From assembly GCA_024449915.1 (NCBI GenBank), contig JAMZAV010000365.1, forward strand, positions 186,001-250,000: 64,000 nt of DNA, given 5' to 3'. Position 1 is the first letter of the stretch. Each line of letters starts with the position of its first letter. The notes under the pieces are model-generated. The model was not told where the DNA came from and did no database searches. It saw nothing but the letters and a program-made list of their open reading frames with translations. This document shows, one piece after another, positions 23,701 through 35,900 of this stretch. This stretch comes from Sweltsa coloradensis. Lineage: Eukaryota; Arthropoda; Insecta; Plecoptera; Chloroperlidae. The position numbers and the translations under genes were made by a program.

Positions 23701-26700
23701 CGAAATACTATAGTTGTGTAGTGCAAAAACCAGAAAACCCTTTTCCAAAAAAAAGTGGGCGGACGAGTCCGCCCCGAAATTAACTACTGAGAATAACTAT
23801 TGAACAGTAGGTAGGCATATTTACTGTTTTTTTTTTAAGTGTTCACATATTGACAGTTTTGAGTAGGCCTACTTTCTAAGGTTCAGTATTTGGCCTTCCC
23901 AAACTAAACATAACATTTGATAAATGTTTCAGTGGACAGGGTCGCACGAGCCTGTGTTTGAAGTGTTACTGGTCCTAACCTCCTTCGTGGTGTCTTGGGG
24001 TGAGGCGTGGTTCCTGGACTTCCGGGTTATCCCGCAGGAATCACACGCCTACCACTTCATACAAGGTGAGTGAATGTATCCAACCAACCCTCGCACCGAC
24101 ATCACCCCACCAGCAAACGCAAACGTGGTTCACTTGGGCTATAATCAATTATTGGTGTGGGAGGTGAGCGTCTGGGGGGGGGGGGCAACTTACTTGACTT
24201 CAGGATTGGATGGTTTCATTTTTGATTATTTGGAACAATAAGATTAAGAAATATTACTCTTTATTCAGATGTTAACCATTTATTTACTCACTAAACAGTC
24301 CAAAATTGCCAAGAGGAGGCCTAAAAAAAGTCAACAGGTTTGGGTGGTTGGGGTGAGAGGAACAAAAAATCATATGCTACCAAATATAATAATAAAAAAC
24401 TTATAAATAATTATATAAATTTAAGTAGACAAATAGGCCTACTAACACATAAAAAAAAAATCAATAACACAGTACCGTACGGTAGTCACTAGTCAGTAGT
24501 TGCAGTAGGTAGGTAGTAGTGACTACAAACTAACAAATTTACATAGGCCTACTCTAATGCAATTTAACAAGTAGGTAGGCCTACCGAAATAGATTTTGGT
24601 TAAACAATAATAGGGTATTCATTCATCATACTCTTCAAATAATCTTGTATCATGGTTTGTCTGCTCCATGACACTATGCTGTTTGAATTGTATCTCTCTT
24701 GCTTGTATGATTTTGTACGTAATATAAAAACTTAAAAAGGGTTCCCAATCACTTGGGAATCAAGTTTTCTTAGGACCTAGTTTCTAGCAACTTTTCAAGC
24801 AAAGCAGTTCTTAAGTGGTGTTTCTTTAGCATGTTATTGTATTGGTTTTCACGGTGAATGCACACCTCTGCTATTGATCAAGTGGTTTAATTCTTCCATT
24901 GTTTCTCTGTCCAGGAGGCTCCGCCGTAGCCGACGAGCGAGCTCCGTTGCTCAGAAACTATCTCCACAGACTGCCGCGATATGACGACAACACGGAGTCT
25001 GTGGGAAACTTCTATTCTCCACTCGAATCTCCACAAGGTACGCTATCAAATCATTCAAGAACCTTTGCAACCTTACATAATAAACATTCAGCTTTCTTTA
25101 CCCTAGCTTGTAACCTCCTACAAATAATTTATTTCAATCTTTTTGCATCTCTTCCTAATACTATAATAAATAATATTCTCCTTTTAGTGTTACATTTTTT
25201 TCCCCAGACATTTAAAAAATCAAGTGTCCTAGGTGTTTCTCAATTTCATCAGGAAAACACTTCCGTTCAGGTGTAATTGATTTTATGGAAATCAATCCAG
25301 AAATTACAAAATCCATCTCAGCGGGGTTAACCGTCTCGGTAGCTTAGGGTTAAAGCATCCGACCGGCAATTGGAAGACCGGTGTTTATTACCCCACTGAT
25401 TTGTAAGTTTCTGGATTGATTTCTATAATTACACATGTAGAGCTATGAAAAAATAGCATTTATATTCTGAATATTTAGCATTTATTTTTTTAAATTTAGC
25501 ATTTTGTAGCATTAATTTTCTTCTTTTCACCAAAACCCCAAATGTGGGGAGTTACTTGGATTTTTAATGGGGAATGAATTCAAATTATGCTTTATAGGAA
25601 CATTTCAATTCAATGTAGTCGCTTTAAAGTTTAAACGTTAGAATACAATGCTAAACCAATTCTCAATTGCTATAAATAAACCTTATTTTCAGTAAATTTA
25701 GCATTTTGTAGCGTTTTTAAGAATTTATACTCACTGATTTAATTTGTGGTGTTTCTCTTTCTGTGTTCTCTTTTCAGTTTCTCCACTCCAGGTTGTTTAT
25801 TGATATATTTTTGCAATACCTACTTAATCTGTGCCACCCAACTATTGAAATCTGTGGAAATGGTAATGATGTCTAGAGTTGAACAGAAATGAATTATGTG
25901 CATGTTAGTTTCAACTCGCAAGACGTTGTGAATTAATCTCCATGTTGTTATCTTACTACGTCCTATAAGAGCTTGATGGTCGCTCGATGTTCGTCATAGT
26001 TGCTTGTTAATAGTGCCTTGGCTTCTCCTCGTATCTCCAAGAGGTTGAACTTGAAATCACGTTTTGTCTCCTCCAGCCATTGGGCGGTTCAGACAACACC
26101 TGTAGTGTTAACTATTTAGAATCTCTTAGTTAGGTCCAGTTTATTATTTATTATATTGTGGGACTTTGAGCACCAATCGCATCACTTTTAACATTTATTT
26201 ACCAGCAACGAGTGACTTAATTTTAATGTACCGGTATTCACATCTTCTAGGATCGGATGATGAAGGAGACTATAGTAGAAAAATTGACCGAACGAAACAA
26301 CCTCTCGACATCAGCCGTCCAGTCAATGTGAGTAGTGATCATTATAGCTATTCTCTGTTGCATCATCCGTTCTTTGGCTTGCGTTGTTAGTGTATGTTAG
26401 TTAGTATTTGTATCCAAAAGGGCTGGCGAGCGGGTTTACTTGATTGAGTTGATACGATTGAAAATTAAAGTCCTCCACTGAAAATCAGTTAAATGTCACT
26501 GAGCGCGAGTGAGCGGGTACTCTTAATACCAATTTGTCTGGTATTTTAAAGCCTGTAGAGAAGGGGGGGGGGGGCAATAAAAACTAGTAAAAATAATTGT
26601 AAATTACAGGATGGTTAAAAACAAAATGTTATTAATTTTGAACTTTGAAAAAAGTATTAGCCTACTTGCTGGTACGGTACTACAATTACCGGGTATAATG

Positions 26701-29700
26701 TACACACAGATAAAGGATATTTGATTTATGATATGTACAAATGATTTGGATTATTTATTGGAGTAATTAACTAATTATTTATACACAATACCTTGGCCTA
26801 CAGCTACTGGTAAGATAAGGAACTAAGGCCATTTCACTTTAGTTACAATTTTACAGGAACTGTAACTTATTTTCATTGGTTCCTTTTTTATTTACTTGAC
26901 TGTACCAATTTAAGGGATGAAAGAGCCAAATCATAGTTTACTTAGAGGGTAGGCTATTGTAAAATACTCAGTTTCCTGGAAATCTAAAATTTGCCTATTC
27001 TATATTTAATTCTTGCCCCCCACCAACATGGGAGGCAAAACAACACACAATGCAACAACCCAAAGATCATTCAAAATTGATCCAGAGGACGTGAAAGCCT
27101 ACAACAACTCACACTCATCCTTATATTAAATATGTATAAATATAATACATTTTATTCCTCCAAATCTCATCATCTCATTCTTTGCAAATCCTTGGTTTTA
27201 ACTTTTTAACTACAAATCCGGATATAACTAATCATTAACCCTCTCGAGAAGATCTAAAGAAAAATGGTTATTGTTCAAAGGAAGGAACATGGTTCCATTT
27301 GGAAAAGAACTTACTAACGTCCTAGTTCCTTTTATTTTAGAGGAACTTGGAACTGGAACTAGGTCCATTTTTAAAGGAACTTACCCAACACTAACAATTG
27401 GATGAGCAAAGCAAAGAATTCAATTTCACTGATCCCCCCCCCCCCCAAAAAAAAAAATTAGCTTTTTTTTTTTTTTTGTTTGTTTGTTTGTTTTTGTTTG
27501 TCTGTTTGTTCGCTCTCTACCGGGCAAACGGCAGATGCGATCTTGATGAAAATTGGAGGGGACCTTCGAAATCTCTTAACTTAGACCTGCCACGTTTTTG
27601 GGTACAATCGAAGAAATATTTCTCATGAATATCGTACTTTTACGATTTTCCCCGATTTTTAGTGCGATATTTTCGTGACATTTGGGACGATTCTGACCAA
27701 ACGGGTGGGGCTACAACGTTCATATTTTACATGGACATTAAGGTTATGGTGATGTAGTATCTTTTGAAAGAAAAAGTTGGAAAAGTTAGCCAGAATCCAT
27801 AGAAATAAAGGTTTTCATATAAGTTTTTTGAGGTTTATAATACTAGCAATTGACAAGTAACAATAGAAACTTGACAACAATCACCTACAATGCGTTCAAA
27901 AAAAACTTGCAAAAGTAAAGAAATCCCGCACAAACTAAAAACTTATTAAAAAAGCTCATCCATCAACGCAACTAAAAAAAGCGTTCGCGAAGCGGCCTAG
28001 TATGATAGTAAATAACAATGAAAGACTAATGAGTGATTTTTTTAATCTTTAGGTTCAGTAGGGCCTACCATGTAAGGATAAATTATTCTGAATTTGATAT
28101 CATTCAAGTTTTACCTCTGGGAAAGTCATAATTTTTTTAATTGACAATTAAAAAGTTATTAAATATTAATCAATTAAATTATTGTATGTTCAATTAGTTT
28201 GGAAAAGGCCAAATGGCTAGTTTAGTTTAGATTGGAGACGGGTTGACAGGTTGGGAAAGCATAGAGAACATAAAGCCCAGCCTGAAGGGCTGGGGGCGAC
28301 AAAACTTTTCACCTGCTGATGACAACTGTAGCTAATTTAAAGTTGTTACCTTAATCCAGTCCTTAATAGTCCCAGAAGGACGAAACGCGTCGTGGATTAA
28401 GGTAACAACTTTAAATTAGCTACAGTTGTCATCAGCAGGTGAAAAGTTTTGTCGCCCCCAGCCCTTCAGGCTGGGCTTTATGTTCTCTATGCTTTCCCAA
28501 CCTGTCAACCCTTCTCCAATTTAAACTAAATTATTGTATGTGGTATATATAATGCCCTGTTACAAATACATAGTTTCATTGTACATTATTCCTTATTGCA
28601 GCTGTATTACAGCCATATTAACCTTTTTCTATGCCCTTTAATAAGGTTCTGCCCTCTCTGATACTTTATTCCCTTTCAAACCCCCTTTATTATGGTCATA
28701 CAACATACCTAATATCCCTAACCCGACAGCCCCAGGCTAGACCAGACTACTTACCTGGCCTCTATTGTTATGTACACCAAACATCTATTATTTGCTTTTA
28801 GCTCAGAGGAAATAACCCTCTTATTCCATTCAGGTGGCACAAAGGCAAGCATTCAACAGCATAAAGGAATGAGAATGCATTCATTGGTATTGGTTTGTGT
28901 GTTATGTTAGAGTGTTATCAATTTCACAATCCTGCATTTTTATATCACCAGTTTTTGTTGCCCTTGACCCCCTGCAGATAGGATAGTTTTATAAATGATG
29001 CTTATCTTGAATAACATTGGGTTCTGAGAGTTGTGCTGTTATGACAAGTAACCACATATTATTTACATTTCAAAAACAATTTTTGAAATGTAAATTTATC
29101 TTGTACCCTAGCTTTAGCTTACTTTACCACCAGTATAGTAATAATTAGCCCTACCGTCATTTCTGAAACAAATTGCATAATATAAATACATATAATCAAT
29201 ACATAATATTATAAACCGTTCAACTTGAACTTGAACTTGAACTATTTGGCATGCAACATTCACTAAAATCCTGATTTCAGTTTCCAAATTTGAAATTTAA
29301 AAAAAGAAAGCAGTAGTCAATAAACTTCATAAATCCAAACCAATGTGAATTGAATTTGAGAAAAGGTGAAACAATGTCTTTCATGTAATTGGTCTCGAGT
29401 ATTTAGTTCCCTCCTTAACAATAGATACTTTGTGTATTGTAGTGTGTTGAGAAGTCACAACTATCTTGATTGACCTTGTTGTAACCGAACATGGGACCTC
29501 TGAGAGGTCAAGATTGAGTAACAGGTGAAGAAAGTCACCGATTTCATTATAATATCATTATAGAATACGTATCAAGTAGCTAATTCACTAGAATTTGACT
29601 TGCTCTGCCAGTATCTCATCTGTAATTCTAATTTCAGAATAATCAACTAATTTTAGGTGCAAATTTTCAAAATTAATTTATAACTCTCACACACTGTTTT

Positions 29701-29908
29701 AACAATATAAAATGGATGTTTTCATAGAAACCCATTAACAGACCTAACTGATATCTGTAATTTAATTTGGCTAATAAATAAATAAAATATAAATACATAA
29801 TTAGAAGCTTTACCACATTATCAACTCTCAGTTTTGCAGAACAAATACCACTACCATCACAGCTTGAGATTCAATTACTGCAAATATCAGTTTATTAAGT
29901 TATTTTCT

Positions 29909-29948
<40 letters not shown>

Positions 29949-32900
29949 TTTTTGTCTTAAGATCAAATTATTTCATTGAAAGCATCAGTAAAGGTTCAAA
30001 TAGGGTTATGCTGGACTTAAATGTTCACTCAGAAAACATGTGCCATCTTTGATGAAAGATCCAACATGTTTTCAGATCAGGTCCTCTCAAGGTTAAGTGA
30101 TGTCCACTCCCCCCCCTCCCCTCCTGTCCCTACCTCTACAGGTATCCATCCTCTTGCCTAGAATTACAATGAGCTACCATGCCCCCCTCCTTCCCCTCCC
30201 CTGCCTGCTCTGCACTGGCTCAGCAGGAGCCTGCCAGAGAGTGCTCTGTTAGCAAGTCCTCGTGCACAGATCAACACAAGTCAATGTACTCTCTCTCTCT
30301 CTGATACTATTACTGTGCATGGATTAGAACATGAAGTTCCTCAGGAATCTCTTCTATGGCAGTGACACGGAACCGATTGTTGTGACATTACTCACTGTAA
30401 GTTATTGTTACTATTTTACTAGTGATGCTACTGGTTTTCTCAGAGCTGACAATGTGTATGTGTTTGAAGAGGGTTAGCAGTTTAATTGTTTAAGTGGTTT
30501 GAACTAGATTCTGTGGTGTCCCTATCATTAAGAGTAATTGCTTATGACTTAGGCCTTAATGTCTTCTGTTGGTGGAATAACAGGCACCAGTATTGGTGTA
30601 CAAACATCAATATATTTTATCATGTAGGAGGCCTACACCCCACCCCCATGTCTCTAGTTTTAATCATTTAACTATTCAATAATTAAGCCAAGAGTAAATT
30701 ATTTATTCAGTAAATTATATCTATTCATCATTAATAACAATCTAATGATCAATCAATATCGAATATCTATTCATCATTAATAACAATCTAATGATCAATC
30801 AATATCGAACCCAATTTCCAGCTTTGAAGTCGGGTAGGGGGAGGGAGGTTCCCACCACATTCTTGGCTCCCCAGGCTTATCGAATCCGGCTAGCCATGCC
30901 TGACTGCTTCCCCCACATCGTATTTTTCTTCCTTTGCATCATCTTCTTCACTTTCTTCATCTTCACTGTCTTCTTCCTCAGGGACCTCCACCAGTTCTTG
31001 CTATATTTTTCTTTCTTCCCAACATCTTTCCTGATAAACCCTTTTCCAAGCTGCATTTCTCCTTTTCCTTCTCCTTATATATTATACTAGTTATTAAAAT
31101 TTAAAATTAATAATTCATTTGGCCTATACTATTTCATTTCTTTCATTATAGCCTATTATTTAGTGCTTCTTGTTGAAGTACACAATTATTACATATTTTA
31201 CAAGGTGAAAATTTCTGTCATTTTAGTGATAGGCAGTTGAAGATTAAAGTAGGGTAATACAGCAAATCAATCATCCATTTTGATGATTTTACATAGGCCT
31301 AGGCCTAGTAGGTACCTGTACCTTGCCTGTACCCTAAAAGCACGTCATCATCTGAACTGGGAAAGCACCAACCTAGTGTTTAATTTAATTTTTTGTTTAT
31401 CTTTGGATCAATAGTTTTCTATTTTTTGGCTCTGTGTTCAAAAAGTTCCCCTTAGACACCCGGTTAAGTTTATTTTCACGGTCATAGAAGGTTCCTCGCC
31501 TCTTATAGTTTAAACATGAACCAAGAATTCCTCTATAATTTGTAAAGCACCAAACATTGTTATCTATATTCAACTATGAGTTGGTCACATATTAGGTAAA
31601 AATCACTTCGTTTTAACCCAATGCTTTTGAGACGTTCAAAGATATGTTCCCAGCACTGCCTCCTAGATGCTACTTGCTGCTCCAAGGAGACACGAGTAGC
31701 ATCTAGGAGGCAGTGGTTCCCAGTTTGACAAAACACTGCCAAGTCTGTCATCAAGGTCCCCTAGATCTCGGCTAGGCTTTGCTTCCGCTGACAGGCCGAT
31801 GGAGTTCGCAAAACCTCCGCTAGGAGTAGATCTAGAGGACCTTGGTCTGTCGTCTGCAGAGACTCATCAGCTGGTCAGTCTCTATAGCTGGCAGTGGATT
31901 AGAAAATCAGTTATGTGACTGAGTGGGTGGACTCTAAATACAAATTAATTTTTGTATTAATTTTTGATTGAATATAAAGAACTTGGCTCTGTAATTATAT
32001 TAAGTTTACCATGAAGTTCTCGGCAACAAGTCAATCAAAGCGTGTCCCTCTCCTGCTTTGGTAGGTACAAGCCTAATGGCGTTCGTTGTACACCAAACAT
32101 GGGCGTTCACAGGGGGAGCAATTGCCCCCCTTGCAATGTGACGAGAACCAATTTTAAAATGGTAAAGTCAAGTCAAAGTGAAGTCAATAGATGACAATTA
32201 TTTGTACATCTTTCTATCAAATCTCTGTGAAATCCGCCTTCAGGATAAAATATTGCGACTTTTTTTCTCAAAATAACATATTGAAACCTTAATTGGTATT
32301 TTTTCAAACTCAAATAGCAAAATTATCTGAAGTCAAAAATGGTAACAATATATTTATTTATGTTTGGGACACTTCATCTTTCCTTTCAAAATAATACCTC
32401 AGATCTCTGTAAAAGACGTCTTGAGGATAAAATAACTCGACAAAATTTTCAACTACGGCGGCTGGGGCTTTGCCCCAGACCTCTTGGAGCCACACATCTT
32501 TGTTGCCCCCGTTACAAAAAATCCTGCAGACGCCCATGACACCGAGTTTGGTGGCGGGTCTCCACACAATTATTGTTTTGTATGGTTGCGTTTAAACTTA
32601 ATATTGAATCTTTACAATATTTATTGGTTCTTGTAGACTTTTTATTGATACCACCCGTATTGTATTCTTGTAGTATGGAATTTAGTTACCGTACCTAGAA
32701 ACTATTATCTACATGACATTTGCTTGTTTTTCTTAATTTAGTGCAATCCCCATTAGTGTTCAACATGCATAACTAATATGTTTCTATACTGAGCACTTTG
32801 CTTTATTACATTAGATAATAGTAGGCATTAGGATTTAGGATTCTCCAACAGAAAAATATATTTCCACTTGTGCCAATATAATAATAGTGGAGCATAGAGC

Positions 32901-35900
32901 ATCAAATTACGGTAATTTTCCCCTTCAACTTCTAGGACTCTCATTGTTTTGTGTGAAAAATATCACTTATGTCTGTATCGGTTTGTTTCCGACTACGTCA
33001 TTAACTGCTACTCCACCACGACAGACTACATGTAATAATGTATTGTTGTTTGTTGTTGCTGTAAGTATTGAGTAAATACATATGTTGAAACTAAAATTAT
33101 TTCCCCCAAAACATAAACAACAGCCGATGGCAAACGATGACTTCCATACATTTTGCCAAGCAACTTTGCATTCAGTTGTTCTATAGAATAGAATAATGAA
33201 TGACTAGTTGAGTGATTAGTAATTTGCTGCTTAATTGTTTATTAATGAAATTACCTGTTGAATTTGAGACAATGCTATTTATTTCGGTTGTGATCGAGAT
33301 TAGAATGCTTGCGCCTCATACACAATGAAGCGAGTCCCGTATGAAATGTTTGCCTCCTTGCTTGTTCACCAGGAGGATGAGATGAAGGCAAAAGGGGAAG
33401 GAAGTGCTACAACAATCCTGGAGTATCCTGAATTCCCCGGACTGGAAGCTGGAGCGAGAGACTCCGGAGGGCGATACGGTGCATAGCAAGGCTCTGCACA
33501 AGGGACGCAAAGTGTTTAAAGTATCGGTACGTATTACACAAGGACCGTCTGTTCTTTCATCACTTTCTCCCATTATTTCACATCATATAATTCGACAGTC
33601 ACCTTGGTAAAACAAATATGTTTGTCTGTATACTTCGTCATTACATTAAAATAATGTTGAAATTTACTAAAATGGGCCACTTCACGTTCATTTTTTAAGT
33701 TTTTAGATCGCAGATAATTGCTGTAAAACATCATTTACAGATGACGAAATAACTGTAGTATAGTGAAATTTGTTTCGACTTCGGCGAAAAGGCCTCTGGC
33801 TGCTGGGGCTTTTCCCCAGACCCCAGCTGCTTCCCACAAAATCCACAAATGGATTTGTCCTCCCCCTCCCCCCACTTTCAAAATGTTCCTACGCGCCTGT
33901 ACCTTGCATTCAGTAGCCTAACATAGGCGAGTATATTGAGCTAACGAGACAAAATCTAATGGCAGAACAACCACTACCACTACCACTACCACTACCACTA
34001 TCACTACCACTACTGCTATATGCCACATTCTACCACTACCACTACATGCCACATTCTACCACTACATGCTACATTCTACATGCCATATGCCTAATGCCAT
34101 GCCACATGCTCATGCCACATGCTACATGCAACATGCCACATGCTACATGCTACATGCAACATGCCACATGCTACATGCCACATTCTACATTCTACATGCA
34201 ACATGCCACATGCTAGGCTTCTCCTACCTAGTGATCACTTTGAACTGTTCCCCTCCGTACTGACCACGCCGCTTATATATGCGCCGTAGTATGGAACTAC
34301 ATGCTACATGCTACATGCTACATGCTACATGCTACCACCACCACTACATGCTATGTGCTACATGCTACATGTACAAATTATAGTGTAAATAAATTTAAAA
34401 TGTCACATTACATTTTACTTTGAGCCTTATCCAGACTCCCTCCCCTTCCCTCTCTCCCCACCTCAACACTGGCCTACTTGAAGTATCAAGCACTTCTCCT
34501 TATATGCAGTCGTACAAAATTTGTATTTTTAAAAGCTGAGATTGGTTGCTTTTGCAAAAAATGTGAATTCTTTGTTAAATAGCACCTTTGGCGTTTTTCA
34601 CGTGGTCATTTTTATCAGCTTTATAAAACACAATTCTGTTCTGACTCATGATAGTCTTCTTTCTCGTGTTCCACATCATCTCTCTCCTCGGGACACCTCT
34701 TGGCTTCCTACGCCCCACCTCTCCCCTCTTGAGGCCGTAACACGCTCATCTGTTGGTTTATCTCACCATGTTCTCTGTTTCTTTCTAGGGAACGGTCGAG
34801 TTTCCCCCAAAGTTCCTGTTGACTGAATTATTTTACAAAATAGAAGACTTTCCAAAATGGAATCCTGCTCTTAAAGAATCCCAACGAGTCCAAGTAAGTA
34901 CGAGCTTTTTTTTTTTTTTTTAATAAGTACTGCATTCATATTATAGGTAGCCTAGTACTAATTTTCAAATGTTTGAAGTAAATCCAACCTCACCTCACTA
35001 GAATAGGGTTATTTTTATCTTTTGTAGTAAAATCTTGCTTTTCTCTAAAGCATAAAGAAGATTTGGTTGCCCTAGAATATATATTACTAGGCCGCTTCGC
35101 GAACGCTTTTTATAGTCGTGTTGATGGATGAGCTTTAAGTTTTTAGTATGCGTGGGATCTCTTTACTTCTTCAAGTTACATAGCAAAATTATTTTGGTTA
35201 AATTAGTATAATTTTTATAAAGTACTACTAATTGCTATGGTAATATCAATTAATAGAATAGAAAATATCTGGAGGCCCGAAGATTTGCTTTTTGAACGCA
35301 TTGTAGGTGATTGTTAACAAGTTTCTATTGTTACTTGTTAATTATTATACACCTCAAAAAACTCATATTAAAACCTTTTTTTCTATGGAGTCTGGCTAAC
35401 TTTTTCAACTTTTTCTTTCAAAAGATACTGCATCACCATTTCCTTAACCCCTTAGCCTACAATTAATAAACCCCAGTTTTGCCATGAAATACTATTTAAA
35501 ATAAAATAAAAAAAGTTTTAAAAAGTTTTCCCCTTTTCATAAATTTTATTGGATCTTATCCCACATTGACATTTTAGCGCCCACCCCATTTTTTCACTCC
35601 CTACTCCCCCCCCCCCCCCCCCCTCCCCCCCCCCCCTATAGTATTTAACAATTTTTTAGAATTCTAAAAAACCAGGCCCAAGTTCAATATTTTATTTCCC
35701 AAAATGGTAATTTTGTCACATTTCATCTAACATTGGCATATAAGCTTCCATAACCGCCACCCACCCCATCCCCCTCCTAAATTCACGCTTATTGGAACTC
35801 CTCCCCACATATTTTCATTGTAAAAAAACTAAATAAATTAAAATGAAAAATCTTTTCCCCCCGCTGGTAATTTTGACGGATCCTATCTAACCTTGACATC

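Larger units (their letters stand above)
26328..33372 (+). other. STARD3 intron 8, repeat-rich
   Basis: Seven kilobases with no conserved exon except the possible alternative start at 30,331. It holds repeat G copy 1, a foldback palindrome, a (TTTA)n tract at 29,910-29,950, a CTTGAA hexamer run at 29,222-29,243, a nested-hairpin segment at 31,654-31,843 and a MITE at 32,098-32,538. Confidence 0.7.

Noticed and set aside
25328..25400. A functional tRNA gene
   Set aside because: Boxes A and B are degenerate, the acceptor stem does not form, and the segment sits inside inverted repeats, so it is a tRNA-like core of a mobile element.
31830..31880. Second hammerhead: minus-strand CTGATGA with a GTCT-CTGC-AGAC stem
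   Set aside because: The bases after stem II read GACA instead of GAAA, and no UH cleavage position with a matching stem I is present; it belongs to the nested inverted repeats.
33959..34263. Open frames of His/Ala/Thr/Cys repeats
   Set aside because: Direct translation of the CCACTA and ACATGC simple repeats with no splice sites or start context.
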